A stretch of 64,000 nt of DNA from Tricholomella constricta. Lineage: Eukaryota; Basidiomycota; Agaricomycetes; Agaricales; Lyophyllaceae. A program made the translations under genes and the position numbers. Location of the stretch: the NCBI GenBank assembly GCA_013368375.1, contig JAACJP010000022.1, positions 434,001 through 498,000 on the forward strand, read 5' to 3'. The notes under the pieces were generated by a model. It saw only the letters and a list, made by a program, of their open reading frames with translations. It was not told the origin of the DNA and ran no database searches. Each line of letters begins with the position of its first letter. The first letter of the stretch is position 1. This document shows positions 30,474 to 42,903 of the stretch, piece by piece.

Positions 30474-31344
30474 ATGCACAAGTTCTCGTATCAACTAGAT
30501 CCTCCCCCTCCACGGTCCATTCGCTTTCGCCAACCGTTGTCCCCGCTGCGTCTGAACAGCATTACAGAGGGATGCGAGCTCAAACTAGGGCATTCTTCGA
30601 TGCCGACCCTCCCATCGTTGGCTGTTGATGAGTGCAGTGACGCCGTATCTATAGGACGTCCGAGCACACATCGAAAATCCCGGCCGCTGGTGTCCATCTT
30701 GAAGCGCAAAAGCCTTGAGGACGAGGAGCGCGACGAAGATAAAGAGAATGATAACCGGTCCGTTGCTTTGCTTCCGTGCATCTTCATGTCCCCTTGCTGA
30801 TCCCCAATCACCAGATTCGAGATATCCGTGATACCCTACCGAACCTCATGCTGCAGAACTCTGGTCTGCATCGAACACATATCTGACGTGCGTCTCTCCC
30901 CCCATCTGTCATCTTTTGATCTTATCAGTTTGGTTCATCATCAATATGATTCAGTGGCTGCACGAATCGTCTTCGGATGGCCACTGTCCATCTTGCAAGG
31001 CCCCATGCTCGCTAGAATCGAACACGCACTCACACTCCAAAACGCCCGCCACGCCGCGCCATGTACATGTACCGGAAGATTCCTTATCCCCGCGCTTTTT
31101 CCTGCAGCGACGTCACGCCAAGAAGCATCCGCCTCCAACGCCGTCTGCGACCTCTTCCTCTTCGCTGACGCCCGCACCACGCCCCTCCTACACACTCTTC
31201 AATACCGATGACGAGGCCTATCCCGACACCGAACATTCCCTTGTCCTGGGCTCGTCGTTATTTTCCACGGCCATATATGAAATCTTCATTCGGGTGACAA
31301 GCATCGCGAGCTTGACACTTTTCCTCTGCGCACTCTTGTCATGA
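30474..31344 (+). CDS. Tentative multi-exon gene, unknown function, C-terminal hydrophobic segment
   Basis: A first coding segment starts at the ATG at 30474 (MHKFSYQLDPPPPRSIRF) and reaches an acidic/basic stretch ILKRKSLEDEERDEDKEN before a stop at 30800. A second open segment in another phase, about 30930-31344, has WLHESSSDGHCPSCKAPC, a Ser/Pro-rich middle, and a hydrophobic end FIRVTSIASLTLFLCALLS that could be a membrane anchor. The two look like parts of one gene joined by one or two introns, but no splice pair tried by eye gave a fully open join. Boundaries inside the gene are therefore uncertain. Confidence 0.4.
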
Positions 31345-32340
31345 AAAGAAAAAAAAAACTTCCGCTTCCATTTCGTTCCCACCCCGCGTACTATAATACC
31401 GTCTTGTATATGTACTTACTGTAATGCCAATGCGCATGCCATTTGTTATTTATCATCTTCGTATTTATTTATTTTTGGTCTTTTTCTCAAATTTGACACA
31501 AGCAGCTCCACCCCTCCTTCCTTCCCTTGTGTTTTCTTTTCTTTTTTGGGGGGGGTCTGGCGGTGCATCACAGTAGATCAATCGTGTATGTGTATGAATC
31601 AGTTGTATCGATAGAGCATCTTCTTCTCCTTGTAAGTATATCGCATGTAGATCCTTATCCTTATCCTCTCACCGGCTGTGTTTCTGTTTCGTTTCTCAAC
31701 ACAGCATCAGTGGTACTTATCTCATTGCGGTATCGGTTGCGCAGCAGTCTGACCCCAGATTCACATCAGTGTAACGTCGCCGAATTGACCACGGGCTGGC
31801 TGTCTTGTTTCAATACAGTACCGTGACAGTACAGTATCCCATCCTCGTTGCATTGCGGTACCGGTTGGGGAAGTAAGCGCTAAGCAGTGACAGGAACTCG
31901 GATTGTAACGTCGCAGAGTACACACATAGATTCCAAAAGGGCCTGTCCTGAGAGCGCGCAAATTAAATAAGGTTTTCTTCGGAAAAGGAAAAAAAAAAGG
32001 AAGAAGGCGAGAGGTCATGCAGCATGAAATTACTTATGTGGAGGAAAAGAGGTGACAGCTGCGACATAACGTAGGAAACAGAATGCTCAAGTCTTTCGAA
32101 GAGAAGCCAAGAGAATAGGGGAACAGGGGAAAGGTGCCTGGCGTAACGCGTAACGGTATTGGAGGTGTCTCGTTCAACACGGAATAAAACGTCAAGCCGC
32201 TGACAGAGAAACAGAGACACCATGCGGGATTTCCTCAGCCATAGATTCGAGTGGGAGGACGTGAGTCCGATTGTATCGTGGGGAGTTGCAAGTCAATTGT
32301 TCGAATTTCGTAACTGGAATTATTATTTTACGAGGCGAGA
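31345..32340. other. Intergenic, no supported gene
   Basis: The region contains T-rich tracts (31500-31545) and short spurious frames only. Nothing recognisable was seen. Confidence 0.5.
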
Positions 32341-32462
32341 GAAGGGCAGCGCATCTATCTTCGGGTTTTTTCAACAATCGAGGAGCTTGCAGAGAGGACA
32401 GCAGAAGGGCAGCGCATCTATCTTCGGGTTTCAACAATCGAGGAGCTTGCAGAGAGGACAGC
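32341..32462. repeat. Two-copy tandem repeat overlapping a gene 3' end
   Basis: GAAGGGCAGCGCATCTATCT through GAGAGGACAGC is present at 32341-32403 (63 bp) and again at 32404-32462 (59 bp). The copies differ mainly by the length of a T run. The second copy contains the last codons and the stop of the minus-strand gene ending at 32418; the first lies in its 3' untranslated region. Confidence 0.9.
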
Positions 32463-33785
32463 GTGCAGTGTATCTTTCGAAGGGCGTAACGATGAGGAGC
32501 GAGAGCCACGCGTGACAGAAGAAAGCGAACAGACGATCTTGGGGGGCCTAGAGTTGCGCAAAGTGGACTTTCGAGGGGTCAAAGGGTCTTGTGGCACTAC
32601 CTGAAGGATTGAGATCTCAGGAGCGGGGGAGAGGGTATGCACATTGTTGGGAAAACGTTGGGGAGATTCGCCGAGCTTGTCAAAAGAGGCGCTTGCAGAC
32701 AGGGGAACGCTCGCCAAGGACGATGGGGGCGCAGCTGTAGCTGCCTTTTGGTCGACAGAGCCTCGCGGAGGGGTATACTTCGGAGCAAAAGAGAAACTTT
32801 GCTTGCAACGGCGCCTTGTCGGATGTGGTGGGAGTGCGGGTGTGTTCTCGTCGGACTTCGACTTCGACAACGACGACGGGGGCTTCGGCTTACGGGGACG
32901 CACTGAAGACGTAGTACGGACATTGGCCATACTGGAAGTATGCAAGGGTTCAGAGCGTCCTACAGCCTGAACAACACTGATATCGTTTGTTTTGAATTTA
33001 AATATCGGATCCGGGGTGTCCTCGTGGAGTTGTGTCGCTTTGACCGTTTGGCGACCATGGCATGATGTCGAGCAAGTAGAGGTAGAGGCGCGTGGACGAT
33101 GACAAGCCGAGCACCCACTCCTGAATTCAGCCGCTTTGTGTTTGGGTACCTGATGGGACACGGGTGCGAGCGGCGAATCGTCCTTTCGAGCCTTATGTAT
33201 GCGCGAGATTAGATGAGCTTCCTCCTTGACTGTGGCTGTCAGCTCCGCGATAGAGTCTTCCATCGACTCCGTGCGTCCTAACCATTTTATCTTCATCCTG
33301 CGAGCCTGAGACGGTGATTCTGGCGCTTCGACAAAGCCGCTCTTGAGGTCATTCGCAAGTGCAGCAAGCGTCATCGAGAGATCAGCCAGACGTTTCAGCT
33401 CTTGTGATTCCGCGTCAATTTTGGGCTCGTGAAAAACATTTGGTAGCCCGAGAAGCCTCCAAGGCTGGAGGCATCGTAGAATGCACGGTAGTATACGGGG
33501 ATCAGGGTCTCGCTGCGTCCAGTCGAACGCGGAGGTAAGAGGCAGAGTCGTTGCGCCAGACAGGATCCGACAGATGCTTAGAATGATTTCGGCAGATAGT
33601 ATGGGAGTGTCCATCGACCGTTTGAACTTCATGTCGGCTTCCCTCGCAGCGTCGAGAAGTTCAAAGAGGATGTTGTCAAAGCATTCTTCGCTGATGAACC
33701 GAGTGCCAGCGTCCGAGTCATAACCAGTATACAAGAGCTGTAGAGGTTCCAAGAGGAGAAGGGCCTCATCTTCCACAGACTTCAT
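32418..33785 (-). CDS. Unknown 455-aa protein, intronless
   Basis: The product is 455 aa from the ATG at 33785. The N-terminal half (residues 1-190) looks helical and globular (EDEALLLLEPLQLLYTGYD, CFDNILFELLDAAREAD, PRILPCILRCLQPWRLLG). The C-terminal half is Ser/Pro/Lys-rich and probably disordered, with a CSACHRPRASTSTCSTSCHG cysteine cluster near residues 225-245 and several SP/TP sites. I do not recognise the family. Its stop codon lies inside a duplicated segment, so the present C-terminus may derive from the tandem duplication. Confidence 0.65.
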   Translation of the reverse strand: MKSVEDEALLLLEPLQLLYTGYDSDAGTRFISEECFDNILFELLDAAREADMKFKRSMDTPILSAEIILSICRILSGATTLPLTSAFDWTQRDPDPRILPCILRCLQPWRLLGLPNVFHEPKIDAESQELKRLADLSMTLAALANDLKSGFVEAPESPSQARRMKIKWLGRTESMEDSIAELTATVKEEAHLISRIHKARKDDSPLAPVSHQVPKHKAAEFRSGCSACHRPRASTSTCSTSCHGRQTVKATQLHEDTPDPIFKFKTNDISVVQAVGRSEPLHTSSMANVRTTSSVRPRKPKPPSSLSKSKSDENTPALPPHPTRRRCKQSFSFAPKYTPPRGSVDQKAATAAPPSSLASVPLSASASFDKLGESPQRFPNNVHTLSPAPEISILQVVPQDPLTPRKSTLRNSRPPKIVCSLSSVTRGSRSSSLRPSKDTLHAVLSASSSIVETRR

Positions 33786-33897
33786 ACTGTGATGACGGGC
33801 AAGTACAAGTACTATTAGTACTCGGCCAATGAAGACTCGGAAGTCGCGGCAATTTCAATATGATCTCCTGGAGTTTACGATCAGCATCGCTTCCAAG

Positions 33898-33993
33898 TCG
33901 GATATGGTGTAACGGCTAACATTGCCGCCTCTCATGTCAACATGCCAGGCTATCAGATCGCGGCAGCTCGGGGTTCGATTCCCCGTATCCGAA
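33898..33993 (+). tRNA. tRNA-Glu (anticodon CTC) with 24-nt intron
   Basis: The acceptor stem TCGGATA (33898-33904) pairs with TATCCGA (33986-33992), followed by discriminator A. The D-arm contains GTGTAACGGCTAACAT, typical of eukaryotic tRNA-Glu. The anticodon stem GCCGC (33924-33928) pairs with GCGGC (33960-33964). Loop bases are C-T-CTC-A, with the anticodon at 33931-33933. The intron (33935-33958) sits at the canonical position after base 37. The T-arm is CGGGG-TTCGATT-CCCCG. A T5 pol III terminator starts at about 33995. The mature length is 72 nt. Confidence 0.93.
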
Positions 33994-34145
33994 CTTTTTC
34001 ACAATCCATCCATCAGTCCAACGTTTTGACTACCGTCGTTCACAGCTGGGCGGGGGGAAAGCGAAATGTTCCTCGTGGTGCATCATATATTTATTATACT
34101 CGAAAAAAAATGCAATATCTAATCACGAAGGAGATGTACATAATT

Positions 34146-34169
34146 TATTTATCTATCTATCTATCTATA
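34146..34169. repeat. ATCT microsatellite
   Basis: About five tandem ATCT units lie in the 3' flank of the NRPS-like gene, 30 bp from its stop. Confidence 0.9.
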
Positions 34170-34201
34170 CAACACACTACTGATACTCATCACAATGATA
34201 A

Positions 34202-37200
34202 TCACTGCATGGCGCCAACGCTCTTCCAATAGGAGATATACTCCTCCAGATGTTTCCTATCAACCGCCGTACTCTTGACCATCGTCGGTGAATCCAACCG
34301 CGCAGTCGCAGTCCTGAGGATGACCGTCCCATTCGACATCGTCTGGAAGTCCCGCTCCAAGAACGACAGGATCTTATACGCCGCATTGCGTGCGGGGTCA
34401 TCCCCGAGCTCGCGCACGCGTCCAAGCCACTTCGCCAGAGGTATCAAAGGAAGAGGATCACGTGTCCCTCCTAAGATGCTGGTGAGATTGCTGATGATCC
34501 CACTCCAGGACTGTCGCGATGGGTTCTCCATGTGATAGAACGGCCTGAATCCTTTGGAGAACAAGAGTTCGGTCAGGATGTCACCAGCACGGTTGACAGG
34601 CATCCATGAAAGTGACTGCACACATATATAAGTTCCATGAGTTCGCCTGTACACATATTGAATGAGTGTGAAAAAAAGGATGCTTACCCCTTCGAGAGCA
34701 GGTAACGCGCCCAGCTGCTGGGATGTGCGCACGATAATGGGGAAGTGCTCAGACTCATTCCACGCCCCAGAACCTTCCGGTCCTGTCATCTGGCCAATAC
34801 GGACATTGGATCCCTGAATGAGGGGCTCCTCAATACTACAAGCGTCCCCGTACAGCTCCGCAGCGGCCAGCAGCACCCGTTCGCAGACCCACTTGGCTTC
34901 TGGGTAGCCGAATTCGGCTGTATTCTCGGCGTCGAGGGAGGTCTCTGGCACCTCGAAGGGGCCCTCGGAATTGAGAGCTGGGAATCGGCCTGCGACGGCG
35001 ATGGAAGATGCGAACAGTATCCGAGTGGGTGCTGAACCTTCCGAGCGCCTGCCAGCACTCAACAGTGCGAGGCGGGCGAGATTAGATAGTGCCCGCACGT
35101 GAGGCTCGAATGACGACAGGCTTCGGTTGAAATTCACAGGCCACGCATTGTGGATGATGTGTGTCACGCCGAGAAGCTGTTGAGAGAGAGAGAAAGAGCG
35201 AGACGGATCAATAAAAGACAATTCTTCCAAGAGATCTGTATCACGACATTTACTTACCTCTGCGAACTTTTCCTCACAAAGGCCAAAGTCGAACCGACTC
35301 AGATCTGCCCCATGGAGGACGACTTTCTCCCAGGCTCTGGTGGACATAGATGCGCCACGCTTCTCCATGAGATCAATCTGGCGTTGCCGCGCTGTGGCGG
35401 GGCCAGAGTGACGCCGGTTCAGACAGATGACCTTGGAAACGCTGGGGTCGTTCGCCAGCCTGGAAAGAAGGAAGCAACCAAGACTCCCTGTCGATCCTGT
35501 GAGGAGTACCACGTTCTTCTGGCCCGAAGAAGCCCTCCGCTTCCTCCGGGAGATGCGAGAATGGGCAGCAAGGGACGAAAAGCTGTTGAGCTCGTCTCGA
35601 TACTTGTTGACCATATCTTCCATTATCCTGATACGCTTCGCCGCCTTGGTCTCGCCAATCACGCCATTCACCTGGGTCCCCGACATGATATGAGCGACGG
35701 CCCGATGCAATTTCTCGGTAGATGAATGTTCAAAACAGAAGTCCATTTCGAGGTCGCGCACAGGGGTCGGAAGATCGGGGGTAACACGGAGGCCATTCAA
35801 AACAGATCGTCGGAGCCTGCTGGCTTGCAGGCTGTCCATGCCTGCTTCAAAAAAGTCGACAGAGTCGGGGATATCGGCATTGCCGATGATGCCGTGTACC
35901 AACGAGCGAATGGCGTTCAGCAGGGCGTAACCATCTTCCGCAAACGGGGTAGGGAGAGGAGCAGCGTCCTGCATATCAGCTCGTGCATAACAGGCTTTGA
36001 TCTCCGACTCAAACGCCGCGAGGATAGATTTGCGTGCAAGACTTCCTTTGTCAGTGCGGATAAATGGTTTGATGGTTTCCCGAGTAAAGATAATCATCTC
36101 GTTGGACACCTTCCCGTGTTTATCGGTAAACGAGTTGCCGCGTTCGAGATATGGCTGTATCGAGGCGAGCAGGGCGTCCATATTCTCCGCTTGGTTCAAA
36201 TCGGGTTCGAGGGTACTGGCGGAGAGTTCGACAAGAAGGCCAAGACAGACCTCGTTGGCGCCAAATGCTAAAACATCCTTGACCTCAGGATGCTCAGCAA
36301 CAGCACGTTCCAGGCTCGTCGGGCGAACTTTCTCGCCAGTCGAAAGAACAAGGAGATCGTCGGCGCGCCCCATAATCTTATATTGTTTGCTATCTTGCGG
36401 ATTGCGAACAATGAGGTCCTGAACTTCGTAAGGTTCCTGCCAACCAGGTGGGTATCCAACAAGACGATAGGATTTGCTGCCGTCGTCGAGGGGTATAATT
36501 CTGAGCCCCGTATCTGAGCGAGGCATCAAGTAGTGCCAGTCATATCCTCGTGGAATTCTCTCGATGGGAGCAATGGCGCCGAGCTCCGTACAACCTATCG
36601 ATGACTGATTGAGCACCATCACGAAGGTTAACTCAGTGTGCAACGTACCCCAATGGTTCAAAATCTTGACGCCTGCTGCGGCAAGCTCGGTCCCAACATT
36701 CTCCTTCATCGGAGCCCCACCAGTAGCAACAATCTCGAGATTCCTTAGTGCGTCGACACCCTCACCTCCTGGAAGCCGAAGCATCTCCTCAAGGATGGAT
36801 GGCACAGAAAGCAAGTATCGCGCTCCATTTGACTGAAGGGCGAGTAGTGTAGATTTCCCAGTCGGAATCGTTGAAGCAGGCGGGAGCATGAATGGCATTC
36901 CGATCGAGAGCGAGAGAGACGGGGCCATGAGACCAAATCCCTGAACGGACAACGTCAGTGGGAACTATATATAGTTCTAATAACTTACGTGGTACAAAGG
37001 TAGAGTCGAGACGTTGAAACGGAATGGCTCCCGTTGCTCAGGCAGACGGTGGCAAGCGGCGTATATCAGAGGATAAGTTTGGCCATGGAAGATAGGCTTC
37101 GGTAGGCCTGTGGTCCCAGATGAGTGCATGATCACGGCGTCGAGGTCTTCGCGTTTATACGCCGTGTATATAGGGGGAATATGGACGTTCTGCCATTCAT

Positions 37201-37803
37201 GATTGTGCTCTAGGAAAGCCTCATACCCAAGGGCGTCCACAAAGGTCGGAACGGCCGTGCCCTCGGATTGCAGTAACTCAATAGCTTCTTTAGAAGACCT
37301 GGCGACGTGAGAGCTAATCAATATGCAAGATGGCACGGTCTGCTTGACGAGGTGTGCAATGGCGACTGGCGTCAATCGTGCAGAAAGTAACAGGACCTGT
37401 CATCCGCATTAATGTGACGAAAAAACCTAGAACTAGGACCACTTACAGGTGTACCAATGCGCAATAATGCAACCATATAGATGAAAATGCCAATGTCGCT
37501 TCCGAGTAGGATGCCGACAGGTGCAACCTTTTCGTCACGGCGTGTACGTCCTGGGGTGCATCCACTGGTAACAAGCCATGCCGAGGCGTATTCCACTGCA
37601 GATTGGAGCTGAGAAAATGTAATTTCGTATGGCGAGGCATCGTTCCCAGTACGACTCTGGACGCCAAAGATGTGGTCTGGGTTATGGGACGCGTCGAACT
37701 CTACCAGCTCAGGAAGGGACTTGACACCGGAAGTCTGGTCCTCATCATAGCCAAGGTTAATTTGTGGCCGAATGAATGTGCTGCGTGCGAGAGCGGGAGA
37801 CAT
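34202..37803 (-). CDS. NRPS-like adenylate-forming reductase (A-T-R)
   Basis: Exons on the minus strand are 37803-37447, 37396-36989, 36940-36649, 36594-35258, 35176-34688 and 34615-34202, giving about 1098 aa. All introns are GT-AG and 48-81 nt. The intron 36648-36595 is a multiple of three; removing it restores the adenylation core NHWGCTELGAIAPI. The A domain has the P-loop-like SSGTTGLPKPI near residue 210 and GRADDLLVLSTGEKVRP. The carrier domain has FFEAGMDSLQ, with Ser as the phosphopantetheine site. The reductase domain has LLTGSTGSLGCFLLSRL (NADPH binding) and YPEAK (YxxxK). The family activates a carboxylic acid with ATP, loads it on the carrier and releases it reductively as an aldehyde or alcohol. 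The substrate cannot be told here. An upstream in-frame ATG at 37890 is less likely as the start. The gene is divergent from the monooxygenase at 40352. Confidence 0.92.
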
Positions 37804-40351
37804 GGCAGTGAAGAGAGTACAGGTGACTCGGGGGCGTCTGGCAGGAGAAACGATGAAAACTGGTCGTGTTGGACTGCGTTTAAATGGCACTGGAAGTAGA
37901 AAAGACGGTGTGTTGGCTCATGGGGTATAGCCACTTTCCAAATAAGCCCGGACATGTCAGTGGGTGATCGGCTCGAGATCGACTATCGACGGTTTGAAGT
38001 AAAGTAAACGGAGCTGACCGTCGTTAGCACACAAACCGATCTAATCGTGCCATTTCCCACGGTTCTCTTCAGCAAACTTGCTCACTCTGGTCCCTTGTAA
38101 ATCCGCTATGGACCTGTTGTTGAACCGATCTAAACCCTGATATTCCATCTATGTATCCCTAGCGGCGTCTAAGTTTCCATCAGCCGAACCTGTGTCTTGT
38201 CGCAAGGAACCCCCAAGTCGACACTGGACTGTCACAATGACCTTCAACCTCTGATCAGAGTATGATTATTTTTACTCCTGTCCTACATCAATGCGTGGAG
38301 AAATTCCTGGAAGATGAAGGTATGCATGTGCTACAGGCTTGTTCTTCAACATCGGATAGAAGCGCTGTACGCGGAAATTACCCAGGCATTTCAGATGTAC
38401 GATGGTAATCAACCTGTCTCCGCCTACCAAGAGCCGTCGGCGACTGACGAATATCTTACGCCGCTTCAACAAATACATATATGACCATGATTATGTAGCT
38501 GAATCCAGGGCAACATCGAACCGTGCAGATGTGGCCGACTGGCAAACCACCTTGCTATCACGATATTATATCAGAATCAGATTTGGGTCCACCATAGACA
38601 TACAAAACGATCACGACTCGTGAACTCGGAAGGTTACTGGCATGCTTCTCAGCGTCCCCCCTGGCAGCAGCATTCACGTCAAGCTGATGGAGACTGTATT
38701 CGTGAACGTGTGTATGGCAGGACTGTGGGCGATCCATAGTAAACTTCTTGCAAGTTCATCAAAATTTTATGTCTCCCAGCGCATGAAAACCGGTCAACAA
38801 AACTCAGGCTCTAGACCAGTTGACAATTCTGGGAACATAAAATTGATCCACCATCCCTTGTTTCCGAGACGTCCGGGAGATATTTTTATGGCATGTCGTC
38901 CGGAACACCGGAGAAATGACCCTGCCACAAGACTGGCATTGACACAAATGTATGTCAGTGACTGCAGTTCTTCAATATTAATAGGACGCTGAATGGCATA
39001 GACAGGCAACATCTTCAATGTTCGGGCGTAGTAACGGCGAGTTGGGATTGATTCGAATTCACGCTCACGCTCGCAGAAACCATCTTCCATCATAGTTGGG
39101 ACCTCAGGTCATAACTATCGTTCTATCTGATTCATGGCCGTAAAACTACGCCTCCCAGGTAACAGATAACAGACCGCCTGACCTCCTCTACCAATAAAGA
39201 TCAAGGCCCACCCACTACCGTGAACCATTTCTTTCATATGTGCGGTTACTCGTGTCTTTCTCTAGGCACCGTCAGCCCCAGAGTTCGATCTCAAAACGTT
39301 CCTCACCGCGTTGTGGATCCATTCCGTCTCTTTTTCTCAACATCTTCATCTTCGTTGCCCAGTTCCTTGATTTTGGGTACCTTCTCCGGTCCCGCCTCCA
39401 CGTGCTCGTCCATTTAATATGGCGACAACTAAGCCAGGGTGCGTTCGTCCTCGAAAATGATAAGCATGTCTTCAGCTTATCATCGACGATCCCTTGCACA
39501 CCTTGCCAGTGCTTCCATTTCCTCAGCCGCCATACCTTGCGGGCACTATTTCCCCAAACTTTGAAGTTCCTGCCCTTCGCCAACTGATTTCTGCCTGCCA
39601 GTGCATGGCAAAGTTGAAGTGGATCAAAGGTGCTCAGCTTTTGGCATATGGGAAAGTTGCACGTCCTTCATCAGGACGTGACCTGACGCGAACGTGATCG
39701 ACGACCCACTTTCACCCACTTCTAAAGTGGGTCGACTTGACAAAGCTGCGCGGTCCTATCGCAGATATACCCCTCCAAGGCTCATTTCTGCCATAGGGCC
39801 GCACTAAAGCTGCAGCCTTTGTCAGTGAAGCCCAGTTTAACGTCGGTCGTCTGACTGTGTGACCAGACAACGACAGACAGAATATGTATGTTCGAGCTCA
39901 GGAAAGAACCCACCTCGCCCGAATGGTTCTTCCGTCGTTCCTATATACACACACACATGCCTGACCGCCGTCATCACCTTATTTCCTCGGATGCAAAGGT
40001 ATCGTACACTGTTTCTGCGCGCCTATGTACTTTCTCCCTCAGCCCTGTGGCATCAGCTAGGTTTCTCCTCGGACAAAACGATAATACCATCGTTCGTCCT
40101 CGAGTGTTACACTAGGCACCAACCCACATCGGTGAAAAAGGTGACGATTGTTTGCTTATCTGGCGAGGAGCCGCGGTCGCGTTGCTTCTCCTCCCTAGAC
40201 CTCTGCCCAAAACCGCTAAGTGCCATCTGATCCACCTCCCGGGATGCATGGCACCACCGAGGATGTAAGCCATAAGCCCCAAACAAGGCGACGTTGCGTT
40301 CCTTTAAAGCAGGACTCCTCTGCGCGAAGCTCCCTTAACCCCTCCCACAAC
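37804..40351. promoter_or_regulatory. Divergent intergenic region between reductase and monooxygenase
   Basis: This 2.5-kb gap separates the start codons of two divergently transcribed metabolic genes. Only short frames without motifs are present. TATATACACACACACATG at about 39942-39960 lies 400 bp upstream of the monooxygenase start. No further gene is supported. Confidence 0.5.
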
Positions 40352-42903
40352 ATGGTCCAGACCTCTCACGAAAATTATTCTGATGTTCTCATAGTCGGTG
40401 CAGGTATGCGCATTGTGCTTGGATTGAGGTTTGGACTGACTTTGCGCCTTCGTACGCTAGGCCCAGGTGGTCTTATGATGGCTATGACTCTCGCGCGTAT
40501 GGGGATCAAGCCGACTATCATCGATGCTGCCGGGTACGAAAGCCACGAGTACGGAAGGGCCGACGCTTTACAGCCCAGGTACATCCAATTTTTCCAAATT
40601 GCTCTTAACGCATCACATTAACCCAAAGTGCAGGTCCATGGAGGTCATGCAGGTGCGCACCAGAACGACAGATACCCGCGAATTGTGCCAAGGTTGATCA
40701 ATGATTATAACTAGAGTTTTGGTACGCCGATGGACCAGCTCGAGGCGATGGGCAAAAAGATCTACGGACGCGCGTTCTGGGAGATTTCGGGGGACGCGAC
40801 TCGACGGACGGCTCTAGCCAGATTCTTTCCTACCTTTCTCGACTTCGAGAAGGATTACGCTTTAACCGTGCGGCAAGGCCTCATCGAGCAGGTCATGATC
40901 CACGATATCGAGCGCCACTATAATGAGTTCGAGGTGCAATGGCATTGGGAGTTTCTGGACATGGAGCTGGCGATGATGCCGCCGTCGGGCTTGAGCACTG
41001 TGATTGTCCGCCAAAAGCAGACGGGGGAGATGAAGAAGCTCAGTGCGAGGTACGTCATTGCGGCGGATGGCGGAAGGTCTTCGGTGCGGAGGTGGGCTTC
41101 GAAGTTTGGGGTTGTGCTGGAGGGAGGAAGTGTCCCCGTGACGTGGTGCGTATTGGATGCTGTTGGTTTGAAGACCAACCATCCTGACCTTGAACGCGTA
41201 TCGTGAGTACCTACCTTGGTCGGAAATTTCCCAATCTTGTTTCTGGTGTTGATCGCTGTATCATTAGCGTCCTGAGATCCAGCAAAGGGATTGTCCTTAT
41301 CATCCCTCGAGAGCCCATTGATGGGAAGCCATCAGCAAGATTCGATATCCAGCTTGCAAACTCCAAGCAAGAGGCGACGCTGGAGGATGCCACTCGGCTC
41401 ATCAAAGAAGTCTTTCATCCATATCATATAGAATGGGACAAAGTCAACTGGTGGTCGGCTTACGAAGGTATACCCATCCTCAAAGCCTTGCTTGTTCCAC
41501 ACCTGATCGCATTTCCAACATAGTCGGTCAGAGAATGATTAGCCGATACTCTGTTGGGGACTCTTTATTCTTTGTAGGAGACGCATGCCATACCCATTCT
41601 CCGCGTGGTCAGTACCTCCGCTTCTCCGGATATATCAAGAGCCTGCTCACGATTTGTATTCATCCAGCTGGATTGGGTCTCAATACCGCAGTCCTAGAAT
41701 CCCACAACCTTGCCTGGAAGATGGGACTAGTTCTCAAGGGAATGGCTCTCCCTCAAATCCTATCAACGTACGAGCAGGAGCGGCACGCAGTTGCCAAGGA
41801 TCTGGTTCGCATGGATCGACGACTCGTGGAAATATACGCTGGGCTCGAAAAACAGTCAATAGACGATTTCTCCGGTGCTGCTGAATGGTTGTCCACTCTC
41901 CACTCATTCCAAGCCGCCAACTACGCCGTGAGTCCTTGATTCATTCTGATTTTTATGTTTCCCCAGAAACCACATTGATCTTGCTTGATCTCAGTACCAA
42001 GCCGGTGCTTCCATAGTATATCAACGAACCCTCTTGACCGCCAGCTCGAGAAAACACACGGCGGTGAAAATCGGCAAGCCAAACGTCATCGTCGGGACTC
42101 GCGCCCGCCCCGCCATCGTCACCCGCGTCTCCGATTCCGTCCCCGTCCCAATTCTATCTCCCTTCGACGGGCGCTTCACCATCTACTTCCTCGTGGGCGA
42201 CCTCTCCAAGGCCGACGCCTTCGAGCGCCTCCTAAGCCTCGACGCATTCCTCACACGGCCCAAATCAATATTCTGGCGCTTCGGGTCGCACCTCCCCTAC
42301 AAACCCAGCCACCGCCGACTATCCCCAATGCTTCTCCGCCCCGCCGACTCACATAACGCGTCTGAGCGGTGTCTCCCGAAAGGTAGGGAGCTGTACACCT
42401 ACATCCACGACGACATCCCCCAACCCACAGCTTGCTACCACGGCTCCGCACATTCCATCTTCCAAACCTCAATCATCACGACCCTAGGGAACACCAGCAG
42501 CTTCATCAACGACCGTATCACGGACCTCTTATACCCCAAACAGCAGCAGGCTTCTACGCACCATACCAATACCCACACCTCCCCCATATTCCGCCCCCAC
42601 CGCTTCTTCTGCGACGACCTCCCCATCGTTTCCCCCTACCGCGAGACCGCGCCCGAGGCAGGCCCGATATTCGAGCACCCTCTGCACAGCAAATGGGGCG
42701 TGGACCCCGCCGTCGGCGCCATCGTCGTGGCGCGCCCTGATGGCCATGTCGCGGCGAAGACGACGGGGTTTGGCGTTGAGGCCTGGCTCGAGGTGGAAGC
42801 GTACTTTGAGGGCTTTTTGATGCCACATCATCATAAAGCTGATCAACGAGGATCGTTGAAACGCAAGGAGATGGAGAGTGAGATACCTTTTTCTGTACTG
42901 TAG
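40352..42903 (+). CDS. FAD-dependent monooxygenase, phenol hydroxylase type
   Basis: Exons are 40352-40403, 40461-40578, 40634-40652, 40715-41202, 41268-41467, 41524-41607, 41668-41927 and 41995-42903. The join is fully open and gives about 709 aa. One exon is only 19 nt. The FAD-binding fold starts DVLIVGAGPGGLMMA across intron 1. ARYVIAADGGRSSVRR (about residue 215-230) is the conserved DG motif. SLFFVGDACHTHSPRAGLGLN is the GD motif, with the substrate domain between. The C-terminal third has the thioredoxin-like layout of phenol hydroxylases, ending KWGVDPAVGAIVVARPDGHV. Such enzymes add one oxygen atom from O2 to an aromatic ring using NADPH and FADH2. The pairing with the A-T-R reductase suggests shared metabolism of an aromatic compound, which is inference. 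Confidence 0.9.
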
